A stretch of 64,000 bases of DNA from the NCBI RefSeq assembly GCF_025149785.1, contig NZ_CP102277.1, positions 2,108,001 through 2,172,000 on the forward strand, in the 5' to 3' direction. The position numbers were made by a program, and so were the translations under genes. Each line of letters opens with the position of its first letter. Positions within the stretch are counted from its first letter, which is position 1. Shown one piece after another: positions 1 to 9,793 of this stretch. Source of the DNA: Coprococcus comes ATCC 27758. GTDB taxonomy: Bacteria; Bacillota; Clostridia; Lachnospirales; Lachnospiraceae. The notes beneath the pieces are model-generated. The model did no database searches and was not told where the DNA came from. It worked only from the letters and a program-made list of their open reading frames with translations.

Positions 1-644
1 AGTTTTTCTTTCAATGCTTTCAGCTCTTTCTTCAGACGGATATTGTCAGTCTGAAGCTGACGGATATCATTCAATACCGGATCTGGCAGATGGATCTGAT
101 CCAGGTCAGCACTCGGAACTTTCTGGTCACCCATGCGTACAATTCTTCCCGGGACACCGACAACGGTACAGTTCGGAGGTACTTCCTCGATAACAACAGA
201 TCCTGCTCCGATCTTGGAATTCTTTCCAATTGTAAAGGAACCGATGACCTTCGCACCGGCACTGACCATAACATTGTCTTCCAGCGTTGGATGGCGCTTA
301 CCCTGCTCTTTTCCTGTACCACCCAGGGTTACTCCCTGATACAGTGTAATATTATCACCCAGGATTGCAGTCTCGCCGATGATAACGCCACTTCCATGGT
401 CGATAAAAAGCCCCTTTCCAATGGTTGCTCCCGGATGGATCTCAATTCCTGTCTTTCTGACACCACGCTGTGACACCCACCGTGCCAGAAAATAGTGTTT
501 TTTCAGATACAGCTTATGTGCGATCCTGTAATGAAGCATTACCTTAAAGCTTGGATACAGAAGTACTTCTATATCCGATTTGATAGCCGGATCTCGTTCT
601 TTTACTACTTTGATTTCTTCTTTGATATAGGAAATAACTCCCAT
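1..644 (-). CDS. cysE: Serine O-acetyltransferase (3' end outside window)
   Basis: Transfers acetyl from acetyl-CoA to L-serine, giving O-acetylserine for cysteine synthase. The 214 visible residues have a short N-terminal helical part (residues 1-60) followed by left-handed beta-helix hexapeptide repeats (about 65-165) including IEIHPGATIGKGLFIDHGSG; D82-H83 in IDHGSG are the expected catalytic pair and GVTLGGTG is the family signature. A charged helical tail (from about 195) runs off the window. The start ATG at 644 follows AGAGGTGA. It is transcribed from a TTGACA/TACTAT promoter through a cysteine T-box, and its product feeds the cysK enzyme encoded at 25.4-26.3 kb. It is the short bacterial form without the long N-terminal domain of the E. 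coli enzyme. Family assignment is firm; only the C-terminus is unseen. Confidence 0.95.
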   Translation of the reverse strand, partial: MGVISYIKEEIKVVKERDPAIKSDIEVLLYPSFKVMLHYRIAHKLYLKKHYFLARWVSQRGVRKTGIEIHPGATIGKGLFIDHGSGVIIGETAILGDNITLYQGVTLGGTGKEQGKRHPTLEDNVMVSAGAKVIGSFTIGKNSKIGAGSVVIEEVPPNCTVVGVPGRIVRMGDQKVPSADLDQIHLPDPVLNDIRQLQTDNIRLKKELKALKEK

Positions 645-675
645 TTCATTCACCTCTGATTTGGAATTTCCTGTG

Positions 676-955
676 AAATAAAAAAACTCCGTCTCAAAAA
701 GAGACGAAGTTTCCGCGGTTCCACTCTAAATTAAAAGCAGCTCTCCTGCTTTTCTCTCACGGCCTGTAACGTCTGCCACACGTACCCGGCTACTTGTAAA
801 ATCTTCACTTTCACGTTCGCCCGGTCAACTCCCGAATGCACTTCATCATCCCTGCTCCCAGATCTGCTTTCAGCCGATGACAGATCCTCTCTGATGGAAC
901 TCTGAGGATAACTACTCTTTTCGTTCTCCGTCTTTTCAGTTTCATTCATGTCTAG
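676..955 (-). promoter_or_regulatory. T-box riboswitch, cysteine specifier, upstream of cysE
   Basis: Read on the minus strand the leader ends with the conserved T-box sequence AGAGTGGAACCGCGGAA (711-727), directly followed by a terminator hairpin with a U-run (681-713). Upstream is a long Stem I; in it GATGAAGTGCATTC places TGC (Cys) at 838-840 followed by a purine, as expected for the specifier. An AGTAG bulge motif lies near the 5' end. Uncharged tRNA-Cys would stabilise the antiterminator and allow cysE transcription. The Cys specifier agrees with the downstream gene. Confidence 0.92.
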
Positions 956-960
956 TACAT

Positions 961-989
961 ATAGTATGCGATTTTTTCTATTTTGTCAA
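961..989 (-). promoter_or_regulatory. Promoter of the T-box/cysE transcript
   Basis: TTGACA (984-989, read on minus strand), 17-bp spacer, TACTAT (961-966): a near-consensus vegetative promoter just upstream of the T-box leader. Confidence 0.8.
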
Positions 990-997
990 CCCGCTTA

Positions 998-2128
998 TCA
1001 GACAATCTCGTTGATAAAAACAGGAGAAAACGGCATCAATTTACTGATTTCTTCTTTGAATTCTGCTGAAAAGATCTCTTTTTCTTCCTCTTCAATCTTT
1101 TCCAGCTCTTTATAGCCAAATACAATCGATGTAAGCGCATCAATACTGATCTTCTGCACAGCATCATCTTTGCCGGTGTGTGCTGTCCTTGTCCGGACTA
1201 CAAGATGTTCTTCATTGCCTTTTAGCATAAACAGACAGTTATTTTCCCGGATAATCGGATCATACAGAACAAACTCCAGATCCATCTCTTCTTTGCACAC
1301 CATTGAAGACAGAAGACTTTCTACATTCAAAAGCCGTGCCATGATCAACGGTTTTTTCTTTTCTTCTTTTTTGAGGATGACTCCTGCCTTATCAAAAACA
1401 TCTTCATATCCCTTTCGGAGCAATGGCTCTCTTACTGCAAGCCCATCTTCTTCATCAAAAACAAGGATTCCTCGCATCTCTCCATCCTGCTCTGCGATCA
1501 GGATTCCGCCTTTTTCACTTTCCTGTTCCTTCAAAAGGCGCATATAATAAGCTGCATCCCGTTTGGTATATACCTGTATTTTCTGTTTTTCCAGAACTTC
1601 TTCCGCAAAATCTCCCAGCTTTTTACAGTCTTTTTCCTCTGCCTTTCTGAGTCTCACGCCGGAATCGTTCTGCAATTCCACGATCTTCTGTATTGTCAGT
1701 TCTTTCCCGTCTGTTCCTTTTGCACTCCACACATCGGCTGCATAGATAAACCGGTAATTATGTGGATAGTAAATTTTCTCACTTGCGGGCATCAGGAAAA
1801 AGAATGGCATTTTTTGCTGATACAGATCTCTTGCTGTCTTGCTTAATAATTCTGCCATATAACCTCTGTGCCGATAAAGAGGCTCTGTTGCAACTGCAAC
1901 AATGTATCTGCTCTCTACTGCCTTTTTCCCCATCTGTATTACATAAGGATTCAGCTGCATCATCGCCCGGATATCGTGATCTGTCTCGATCACATAGATT
2001 TCGTTATTCTTCGTCTTTTCTGTGTAATAGTAGTCCAGAAATTCTTTCGTATCTTCTGTAAATACCTGTTCCCACAGTGTTCTTGTAAGCCCACGTTCTT
2101 TCGACTTCAGTTTTTTCAGTATCTTCAT
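998..2128 (-). CDS. GNAT-family N-acetyltransferase (Eis-like)
   Basis: A protein of about 376 residues. The N-terminal half carries a GNAT acetyl-CoA site: VAVATEPLYRHRGYMAELL contains the R-x-x-G/A-type pantetheine loop (YRHRGYM). It is followed by PFFFLMPASEKIYYPHNYRF, typical of the Eis/YhbS-like group with a second GNAT-like fold and a C-terminal SCP2-like domain. The longer open frame begins at 2209 but overlaps the end of ispF; the ATG at 2128 (MKILKKLKSKERG) lies 37 bp after the ispF stop and is preferred, although its ribosome site is weak. It follows ispF and the membrane protein on the same strand. Substrate unknown. Confidence 0.75.
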   Translation of the reverse strand: MKILKKLKSKERGLTRTLWEQVFTEDTKEFLDYYYTEKTKNNEIYVIETDHDIRAMMQLNPYVIQMGKKAVESRYIVAVATEPLYRHRGYMAELLSKTARDLYQQKMPFFFLMPASEKIYYPHNYRFIYAADVWSAKGTDGKELTIQKIVELQNDSGVRLRKAEEKDCKKLGDFAEEVLEKQKIQVYTKRDAAYYMRLLKEQESEKGGILIAEQDGEMRGILVFDEEDGLAVREPLLRKGYEDVFDKAGVILKKEEKKKPLIMARLLNVESLLSSMVCKEEMDLEFVLYDPIIRENNCLFMLKGNEEHLVVRTRTAHTGKDDAVQKISIDALTSIVFGYKELEKIEEEEKEIFSAEFKEEISKLMPFSPVFINEIV

Positions 2129-2165
2129 TTTACTTTTTCGCCGTGCCTTTCTATTCAGACTTGAT

Positions 2166-2717
2166 CTACATCTGTCTTGCTGCACAACCTCCACAGCCTG
2201 CGCAGCCACCTGCAGGTGCTGCTACGTCTACACTGCTGAAATTAGTCAGTTTTTCGATTGCACAGATTGCCTGTGAAGAAATTCCTTCCCCACTTCCGGT
2301 AAATCCAAGACCTTCTTCCGTCGTTGCCTTGACATTTACCTGATTCGTTTCAATATGCAGTGCTTCTGCAATATTCTTTTCCATCTGCTCGATATGTGGG
2401 CGCATCTTCGGTCTCTGCGCAATGATCGTCGCATCAATATTCTCAATTACATACATATGATCATCCAGCAGCTTTCCTACATGCTCCAGAAGCTTAATAC
2501 TGGAAATTCCTTTGTATGCAGGATCTGTATCCGGAAAATGCTTTCCGATATCTCCAAGTGATGCCGCCCCAAGCAGGGCATCCATGATTGCATGCAGAAG
2601 TACGTCTGCATCCGAATGTCCAAGAAGCCCCTTTTCATATGGGATCTCCACCCCACCAAGAATCAGCTTTCTTCCTTCTGTCAGTTTATGAACATCATAT
2701 CCCATTCCAACACGCAT
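2166..2717 (-). CDS. ispF: 2-C-methyl-D-erythritol 2,4-cyclodiphosphate synthase
   Basis: Fifth enzyme of the MEP isoprenoid pathway; cyclises CDP-ME-2-phosphate to MEcPP with release of CMP. Metal ligands are visible as D8-x-H10 (GYDVHKL) and H in [17 protein letters not shown] and [16 protein letters not shown] are family signatures. At 183 residues it is about 25 longer than usual: after the normal end (ICAIEKL) there is a tail with [15 protein letters not shown], a Cys/Gly-rich C-x2-C-x2-C stretch not needed for catalysis. The start is supported by AAGGAG upstream. The preceding gene (2721-3254) ends 3 bp before it, so the two are likely cotranscribed. Confidence 0.95.
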   Translation of the reverse strand: MRVGMGYDVHKLTEGRKLILGGVEIPYEKGLLGHSDADVLLHAIMDALLGAASLGDIGKHFPDTDPAYKGISSIKLLEHVGKLLDDHMYVIENIDATIIAQRPKMRPHIEQMEKNIAEALHIETNQVNVKATTEEGLGFTGSGEGISSQAICAIEKLTNFSSVDVAAPAGGCAGCGGCAARQM

Positions 2718-2720
2718 CTT

Positions 2721-3254
2721 CTACACTTCTCCTTCCTGTCTGTCATCTGCTTTTTTGTCGCTCTTTTCTTCCGGCACCTCTTCTGCTTTCTTATCTTCTT
2801 TGTCCTCCACAGTTTTCTTTTCTTCGTCTTTTACCGCTTCTGTATCATCTTCTGCTTTCTTTTTCTCTTTTTCACCGTCTTCCGCTTTTTCTTCAGCAGC
2901 TGTTTCTTTCCTTTCCTCTTTATCCGCAGACTTCTCTTCTTTTGTATCAGCTCCTACATGAACGTCTGCAACTCCTTTCCCTGAAGAAACCTTTTTTGCC
3001 GCTTCTTCGCCATCTTCGTTTTCTTCTGCCCCTGCAATTGTACCCTGAATTTCTGCTTTTGTCTCTTTTACGATTGTTCTTATATTCCAGATAATCGTAG
3101 CCAGTCCAAACAGTGCAAAAAATACTCCGACCAGAATAAAAAGGATCTGGTTTTTCGGTTCTCCGACAATTGTGTCCTTCACAAGTGATATGCCGGTATA
3201 TACCAGATATGCGCCGATTGCAGCCATGATGATCTGCTTTGTCTTAGATGTCAT
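2721..3254 (-). CDS. Small membrane protein with charged C-terminal tail
   Basis: 177 residues. Two hydrophobic segments (about 9-26 and 37-58, ILFILVGVFFALFGLATII) form a helical hairpin; the rest (from about 65) is extremely rich in Lys, Glu, Asp and Ala and probably unstructured. No catalytic motif is seen and I do not recognise a family. The start has GGAGG 9 nt upstream. It precedes ispF by 3 bp. The tail resembles low-complexity cytoplasmic tails in Firmicute membrane proteins. Function unknown. Confidence 0.65.
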   Translation of the reverse strand: MTSKTKQIIMAAIGAYLVYTGISLVKDTIVGEPKNQILFILVGVFFALFGLATIIWNIRTIVKETKAEIQGTIAGAEENEDGEEAAKKVSSGKGVADVHVGADTKEEKSADKEERKETAAEEKAEDGEKEKKKAEDDTEAVKDEEKKTVEDKEDKKAEEVPEEKSDKKADDRQEGEV

Positions 3255-3365
3255 ATGAAAATTCCTCCGTTTTGTCGTAATCTAGGGATATTTTATCACA
3301 TCTTTGGGGGATTGCATAGGTTTTGTTGGGAGGCAGGTGAAATGGTGCGGGTGTTCAGAGGGGAC

Positions 3366-3442
3366 GCAGGAGGAGAAAAAATATCCCACCGGATTCCTTT
3401 GTCCAAACATGGAATCTGGTGGGATATTTTTTCTCCTCCTGC
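3366..3442. repeat. 32-bp hairpin in a 460-bp gene-free stretch
   Basis: Arms 3366-3397 and 3411-3442 are complementary over 32 bp with a single G-T pair, separated by a 13-nt loop. Further out, ATTGCATAGGT (about 3312-3322) and ACCTATGCAAT (about 3509-3519) form another inverted pair. The surrounding 3255-3680 region has no convincing gene; open frames there are mirror images of the repeat. It lies between the start of the 177-residue membrane protein and the tRNA terminator. Confidence 0.75.
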
Positions 3443-3682
3443 TGACTTTCTCTGAAAAGACGGCAGCGCTTGGGAGCGGCTGCCTGGGAAATGTTGAGTT
3501 TAAGCACCTATGCAATTGGGGATTTATCAATGGCTTTTGTATTGGAGGGGTACTTTGTTGGGAAATTTTAAGGCAATGGATCGCTTGTAGTTTAATATTT
3601 GTGAATTTTATAGTTTGAGTATAAAAGTTGGAATATGGCAAATGATATTCAGCGTTTCATGAATGATAATATAGATATAACG

Positions 3683-3714
3683 CAAAAAGAAGCCCCACAC
3701 AAGGGCTCCTTCTT
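3683..3714 (-). terminator. Terminator of the tRNA-Val/tRNA-Met unit
   Basis: Minus-strand AAGAAGGAGCCC / GGGGCTTCTT stem followed by a T-run, just after tRNA-Met. Confidence 0.8.
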
Positions 3715-3718
3715 GTAG

Positions 3719-3792
3719 TAGCGGGAACTGGATTTGAACCAGCGACACCGCGGGTATGAACCGCGTGCTCTAGCCAACTGAGCTATCCCGCC
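3719..3792 (-). tRNA. tRNA-Met (CAT), elongator type
   Basis: The minus strand gives a 74-nt cloverleaf starting GGCGGGATAGCTCAG. The anticodon stem CGCGG/CCGCG encloses TTCATAC (anticodon CAT), and the T arm is CTGGTTCAAATCCAG. The acceptor stem GGCGGGA pairs with TCCCGCT; CCA is not encoded. The first pair is G-T, not the C-A mismatch of initiator tRNA, so elongator Met is favoured; tRNA-Ile with a modified CAT anticodon is less likely. Confidence 0.93.
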
Positions 3793-3898
3793 ATATGATA
3801 TGTTTTTGTACCAGCTCTTCAGAGCTGTGTGCATCGCACGAAGTGCTCGTCACATTTCGCGTTCAATGTTTTCGACTTTAAAAAACTTTCTCGCGAAA

Positions 3899-3971
3899 TG
3901 GGACCAATAGGGCTCGAACCTATGACCCTCTGCTTGTAAGGCAGATGCTCTCCCAGCTGAGCTATGATCCC
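3899..3971 (-). tRNA. tRNA-Val (TAC)
   Basis: Minus-strand 73-nt cloverleaf GGGATCATAGCTCAG..., anticodon arm CTGCCTTACAAGCAG with anticodon TAC, T arm TAGGTTCGAGCCCTA, discriminator A, no encoded CCA. It is the first gene of the two-tRNA unit. Confidence 0.95.
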
Positions 3972-4003
3972 ATATGTTCGTCCGTTTTACAACCGACTTC
4001 GTT

Positions 4004-4033
4004 ATTATACAATTATCTACTTCTAAATGTCAA
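4004..4033 (-). promoter_or_regulatory. Strong promoter of the tRNA pair
   Basis: TTGACA (4028-4033), 18-bp spacer, TATAAT (4004-4009) on the minus strand: a perfect consensus promoter about 30 bp upstream of tRNA-Val. Confidence 0.88.
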
Positions 4034-4101
4034 CTATTTTTTTCATTTTTTTGTTTTATTTTTACCATTTTTCATTCGATACCATTGAACAGACAAGCGC
4101 C

Positions 4102-4130
4102 GGAAAAAGAATCGTTTAGATTCTTTTTCC
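4102..4130. terminator. 12-bp hairpin downstream of gdhA
   Basis: GGAAAAAGAATC (4102-4113) pairs with GATTCTTTTTCC (4119-4130). It sits between the gdhA hairpin and the tRNA promoter and may act as a second stop or insulator. There is no clean U-run. Confidence 0.45.
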
Positions 4131-4173
4131 AGCGACCGCCCACACAACCTATATCATTCAACATTTTCGCATA

Positions 4174-4215
4174 AATCAGAAAAATCTCCGGATTGCTCCG
4201 AAGATCTTTCTGATT
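4174..4215 (-). terminator. 19-bp hairpin after gdhA
   Basis: Arms 4174-4192 and 4197-4215 pair over 19 positions including G-U pairs; on the minus strand the loop is GCAA, a GNRA tetraloop. It lies 24 bp after the gdhA stop. There is no strong U-run, so it could serve as an mRNA 3' stabiliser as well as a terminator. Confidence 0.55.
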
Positions 4216-4238
4216 ATATTTTACATAGAGGATATGTC

Positions 4239-5600
<1,362 letters not shown>

Positions 5601-5633
5601 TTACAAAAATGTGACTTTGCACACTTCTTTGCT

Positions 5634-5717
5634 AAAAAAAGAGGGACAAACAAATGTCTGTCCCTCCGGAACACCTTTGTTCTTTAACAGAGTAAAGCAT
5701 TCAGGCGCCTGTGTCAA
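5634..5717 (-). promoter_or_regulatory. gdhA promoter with an intrinsic terminator in the leader
   Basis: Promoter TTGACA (5712-5717), 17-bp spacer, TACTCT (5689-5694). About 20 nt downstream of the expected start, GAGGGACA (5641-5648) pairs with TGTCCCTC (5659-5666), followed on the minus strand by seven T (5634-5640). A small upstream hairpin GAACA-AAGG-TGTTC precedes it. gdhA starts about 60 nt later, so most transcripts may stop unless the hairpin is relieved. The rest of 5718-5884 holds nothing recognisable. Confidence 0.65.
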
Positions 5718-5884
5718 GATTTTTTTGCATATTTTTCAATTTTTATGAATTTCCACTACATTTTTGTTTCAAATACAGCTGATTTTCATTTTTTTTCTTG
5801 ATACTTCTTCTCTTTTTTGCAAGTTCGTGTCGACAATCTTGCATTTTCGTCTCATTCGAAGCATTTTATTCCAGATTTCCCGTC

Positions 5885-8800
5885 TTATTTGAAATATTTC
5901 ACACCAGATTCAAAGATCTTCATATCCTGTTCACCATAAATATTGATTGCCACGGAATCTGCACGACGTTCTGAATGTGCCATCTTACCAAGCACACGGC
6001 CATCCGGACTTGTAATACCTTCAATTGCGCGATAAGAGCCATTGACGTTCCATTCTTCGTCCATAGATACATTTCCGTCAAGGTCACAGTACTGTGTTGC
6101 AACCTGTCCGTTTGCAAAGAGCTTGTCAAGCCATTCTTCACTTGCAACAAAACGTCCCTCTCCGTGGGATGCCGGATTGGTATAAACTCCGCCAAGCTCT
6201 GCCCCCTGCAGCCATGGTGACTTGTTGGTAACAACTTTCGTGTAAACCATCTTGGAAATATGGCGTCCGATGGTATTGTAGGTCAGTGTCGGAGAATCCG
6301 GTGTCTGTCCCACAACTTCTCCGTAAGGAACCAGACCAAGTTTAACCAGTGTCTGGAATCCGTTACAAATACCAAGTACAAGACCATCTCTTTCGTTCAG
6401 AAGTTTTTCTACTGCTTCTTTGAGTTTTGCATTCTGGAATGCAGTTGCAAAGAATTTTGCTGAACCATCTGGTTCGTCACCAGCTGAGAATCCGCCCGGG
6501 AACATGATGATCTGGGATTTTGCAATTTCTTTTTCAAATGTATTCACAGAATCTACGATATCTGCTGCATCCATGTTACGGAATACTTTTGTGATGACCT
6601 TTGCACCTGCTCTTTCAAATGCTTTTGCACTGTCATACTCACAGTTTGTTCCCGGGAATACCGGAATAAATACAGTCGGCTGTGCAATCTTGTGTCCGCA
6701 GATCACAATGTCTTTTGTATCATACAGCGGAGATTCTACCTTTTCGTCAGAAGCTTCGTCAGATACCGTACGGAATACCTGTTCCAGAGTTCCTGTCCAT
6801 GCATCTTCTGCTTCTTTCAGTGTGATTTCTGTATCTCCAAATGCGAATTTCGCATCATCTGTCACTTCACCGATCACAGTGTAAGAAATGGAGAGTTCTC
6901 CAACCTTGTCTGCCGGAACTTCTGCTACGATGTCACCGAATGCAGGTGCAAAAAGTTCTCTTGCATCCATGCTGTGTTCGATCTTCACACCCATTCCGTT
7001 ACCGAATGCCATCTTACTGACAGCCGCGATCACTCCATGGCGGTCAAGTGCGTAAGCCGATACGATCTTTCCGTTGTGGATATCATCAGCGAACTTACCG
7101 TACTGATCCATTACCTGTTCATATACCGGAAGCTCATATTCATCTTTTTCAATCTTCATCCATACAAGTTTATTACCTGCTTTTTTCAGTTCCGGAGTAA
7201 TGATATCTCCTTCTTTGGCAATGTCAACTGCAAAGGATACCAGTGTCGGCGGTACATCGATATGTTCAAATGTTCCGGACATGCTGTCCTTTCCTCCGAT
7301 TGACGGAAGTCCGTAAGCAATCTGTGCCTTATATGCACCAAGCAGTGCTGCAAATGGCTGACTCCATCTTTCCGGATCCTCTGTCATTCTGCGGAAATAT
7401 TCCTGGAATGTAAAACGGATCTTGCTGTAATCTCCACCACAAGCCACGATCTTAGCCATAGACTCTGTGACAGCATAGACAGCTCCGTGATACGGACTCC
7501 AGCTTGACAGATACGGATCAAATCCATAACTCATCATCGTAACGGTATCGCATTTACCATGCATAACCGGAAGCTTTGCAACCATACTCTGCGTCTCTGT
7601 CATCTGGTATTTTCCACCGTGAGGCATGAAAACTGAGCCTGCTCCGATGGATCCGTCGAACATCTCAACCAGACCTTTCTGCGAGCATACATTCAGATCT
7701 TTCAGAGTATCCAGCCATTTTTCTTTTACATCGCCAACCTCAACCTGTTTCTTAAGGATGGTATCTTCTCTTGAAGGAATATCAACTTTAACCGTTGTCT
7801 CCTGGTGTGCACCGTTGGTGTTCAGGAAGGCACGGGAAATATTTACAATCTCTTTTCCTCTCCATGAAAGAACAAGTCTCGGATCTTCGGTAACAACTGC
7901 AACCTTTACCGCCTCCAGATTCTCTTCTTTTGCATAGCCAAGGAATTCATCTACATCCTTCGGATCTACCACAACAGCCATACGCTCCTGGGATTCAGAA
8001 ATTGCAATCTCTGTTCCGTCAAGACCTGCATATTTTTTCGGTACTTTGTCCAGATTGATCTGAAGACCATCTGCAAGTTCTCCGATTGCAACAGATACTC
8101 CGCCTGCTCCGAAGTCATTACACTTCTTGATCAGCTTGCTGACTTCTTCTCTGCGGAACATTCTCTGGATTTTACGTTCGGTCGGCGCATTACCCTTCTG
8201 AACCTCAGCTCCACATGTCTCGATGGATTCTTCGGTATGAACTTTGGAAGAACCGGTTGCTCCACCACAGCCATCACGTCCGGTACGTCCGCCAAGAAGA
8301 ATGATGATATCTCCCGGATCCGAATTTTCACGGATAACTGCACGTCTCGGAGCAGCACCCATAACCGCACCGATCTCCATTCTCTTTGCCACATAATCCG
8401 GATGATAGATCTCTTTTACCAGTCCGGTTGCAAGTCCGATCTGATTACCATATGAGCTGTATCCGTGTGCTGCACTACGCACCAGTTTCTTCTGCGGCAG
8501 TTTTCCTTTCATCGTCTCTTTTACAGATACGGTCGGATCTGCTGCACCGGTTACACGCATTGCCTGGTATACATAAGTACGTCCTGACAGCGGGTCACGG
8601 ATTGCTCCACCAAGGCAGGTAGCTGCACCACCAAATGGTTCGATCTCGGTCGGATGGTTGTGCGTCTCGTTCTTGAAGTTGACAAGCCACTCTTCTTCCA
8701 CACCATCTACTTCAACCGGGACAACGATACTGCAGGCATTGATCTCATCGGATTCTTCCTGATCCTGAAGTTTGCCTTCTTTTTTCAGCTTCCGCATTGC

Positions 8801-9640
8801 CATCAGTGCAAGATCCATCAGGCATACAAATTTGTCTTCGCGTCCTTTAAAGATCTCACTGTGTGTCTGAAGGTATTCTTTATAAGTATCTTCCATCGGC
8901 TTTCTGTAATCGCCATCACCGAAGGATACTTCTGTAAGTTCTGTTGAGAATGTAGTATGACGGCAGTGGTCAGACCAGTAAGTATCCAGAACACGGATCT
9001 CTGTCATAGATGGATCTCTGTGTTCCTCCACTTTGAAATAATTCTGGATGTGCTGGAAATCCTTGAATGTCATAGCAAGTCCAAGAGAACTGTATAACTC
9101 TTTCAGTTCCGCTTCCGGCATATCTTTGAATCCGTCAAAAATCTTTACATCTGCAGGTTCCTCGAATTTCGTAACCAGTGTCTCCGGTTTTTCAAGTCCT
9201 GTCTCTCTGGAATCCACCGGGTTGATGCAGTGTGCCTTGATAGCTTCCATCTCTTCTTCGCTGATCTCACCTTCGATCACATAAGTGGTCGCTGTCTTGA
9301 TAACCGGCAGCTCATCCTCTTTGATAAACTGTACGCACTGAACAGCAGAATCTGCTCTCTGGTCAAACTGTCCAGGAAGAAATTCTACAGAAAAAATGTG
9401 GTCACTTTCTTCGCGCGGGAAGTCCTCTCTGTAAAGCACATCTACCGGTGGTTCTGCAAACACACCGTTGCATGCTCTTTCAAATGTTGCATCAGAAAGA
9501 TTTTCCACATCATAGCGGATCAGTACACGTACATTCTTCACCGTCTTAATTCCAAGATAACTCTTCACCTCATGGCGAAGTTCTTTAGCCTGTACTGCAA
9601 ATTCTGGTTTTTTCTCCACATATACACGTTTTACGCCCAT
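5885..9640 (-). CDS. purL: Phosphoribosylformylglycinamidine synthase, single chain
   Basis: Fourth step of de novo purine synthesis: converts FGAR, ATP and glutamine to FGAM. About 1,251 residues combine the PurS-like N-terminal part (from 1), the two AIR-synthase-like halves (roughly 170-930; DTYWSDHCRHTTF and ETHNHPTEIEPFGGAATCLGG are visible) and a class I glutamine amidotransferase (from about 985, PVFPGTNCEYDSAKAF, with nucleophile Cys in LGICNGFQ and the His-Glu pair in SHGEGRF). This fused form replaces separate PurS/PurQ/PurL. The first ATG in the frame (9652) reads ATGGAGGAAATT and is itself the ribosome site for the ATG at 9640 (MGVKRVYVEKK), which is therefore the start. No purine riboswitch is visible upstream. 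Confidence 0.96.
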   Translation of the reverse strand: MGVKRVYVEKKPEFAVQAKELRHEVKSYLGIKTVKNVRVLIRYDVENLSDATFERACNGVFAEPPVDVLYREDFPREESDHIFSVEFLPGQFDQRADSAVQCVQFIKEDELPVIKTATTYVIEGEISEEEMEAIKAHCINPVDSRETGLEKPETLVTKFEEPADVKIFDGFKDMPEAELKELYSSLGLAMTFKDFQHIQNYFKVEEHRDPSMTEIRVLDTYWSDHCRHTTFSTELTEVSFGDGDYRKPMEDTYKEYLQTHSEIFKGREDKFVCLMDLALMAMRKLKKEGKLQDQEESDEINACSIVVPVEVDGVEEEWLVNFKNETHNHPTEIEPFGGAATCLGGAIRDPLSGRTYVYQAMRVTGAADPTVSVKETMKGKLPQKKLVRSAAHGYSSYGNQIGLATGLVKEIYHPDYVAKRMEIGAVMGAAPRRAVIRENSDPGDIIILLGGRTGRDGCGGATGSSKVHTEESIETCGAEVQKGNAPTERKIQRMFRREEVSKLIKKCNDFGAGGVSVAIGELADGLQINLDKVPKKYAGLDGTEIAISESQERMAVVVDPKDVDEFLGYAKEENLEAVKVAVVTEDPRLVLSWRGKEIVNISRAFLNTNGAHQETTVKVDIPSREDTILKKQVEVGDVKEKWLDTLKDLNVCSQKGLVEMFDGSIGAGSVFMPHGGKYQMTETQSMVAKLPVMHGKCDTVTMMSYGFDPYLSSWSPYHGAVYAVTESMAKIVACGGDYSKIRFTFQEYFRRMTEDPERWSQPFAALLGAYKAQIAYGLPSIGGKDSMSGTFEHIDVPPTLVSFAVDIAKEGDIITPELKKAGNKLVWMKIEKDEYELPVYEQVMDQYGKFADDIHNGKIVSAYALDRHGVIAAVSKMAFGNGMGVKIEHSMDARELFAPAFGDIVAEVPADKVGELSISYTVIGEVTDDAKFAFGDTEITLKEAEDAWTGTLEQVFRTVSDEASDEKVESPLYDTKDIVICGHKIAQPTVFIPVFPGTNCEYDSAKAFERAGAKVITKVFRNMDAADIVDSVNTFEKEIAKSQIIMFPGGFSAGDEPDGSAKFFATAFQNAKLKEAVEKLLNERDGLVLGICNGFQTLVKLGLVPYGEVVGQTPDSPTLTYNTIGRHISKMVYTKVVTNKSPWLQGAELGGVYTNPASHGEGRFVASEEWLDKLFANGQVATQYCDLDGNVSMDEEWNVNGSYRAIEGITSPDGRVLGKMAHSERRADSVAINIYGEQDMKIFESGVKYFK

Positions 9641-9793
9641 AATTTCCTCCATTAGCTTTGATAGTAATATTGAAACCGCATGCCTTGATCCGGCATAACG
9701 GCAGTTTCCTCGATTTTTATTTTACCACATCACCTTTTATAAGTACAATAAATATAACTAAATCTTTTTATAAGTATATCTTATTTATTACAA

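Noticed and set aside
3649-3834. 61-residue minus-strand open frame over tRNA-Met
   Set aside because: It is the translation of the tRNA gene (the familiar GIAQLARARGSYP-type artefact).
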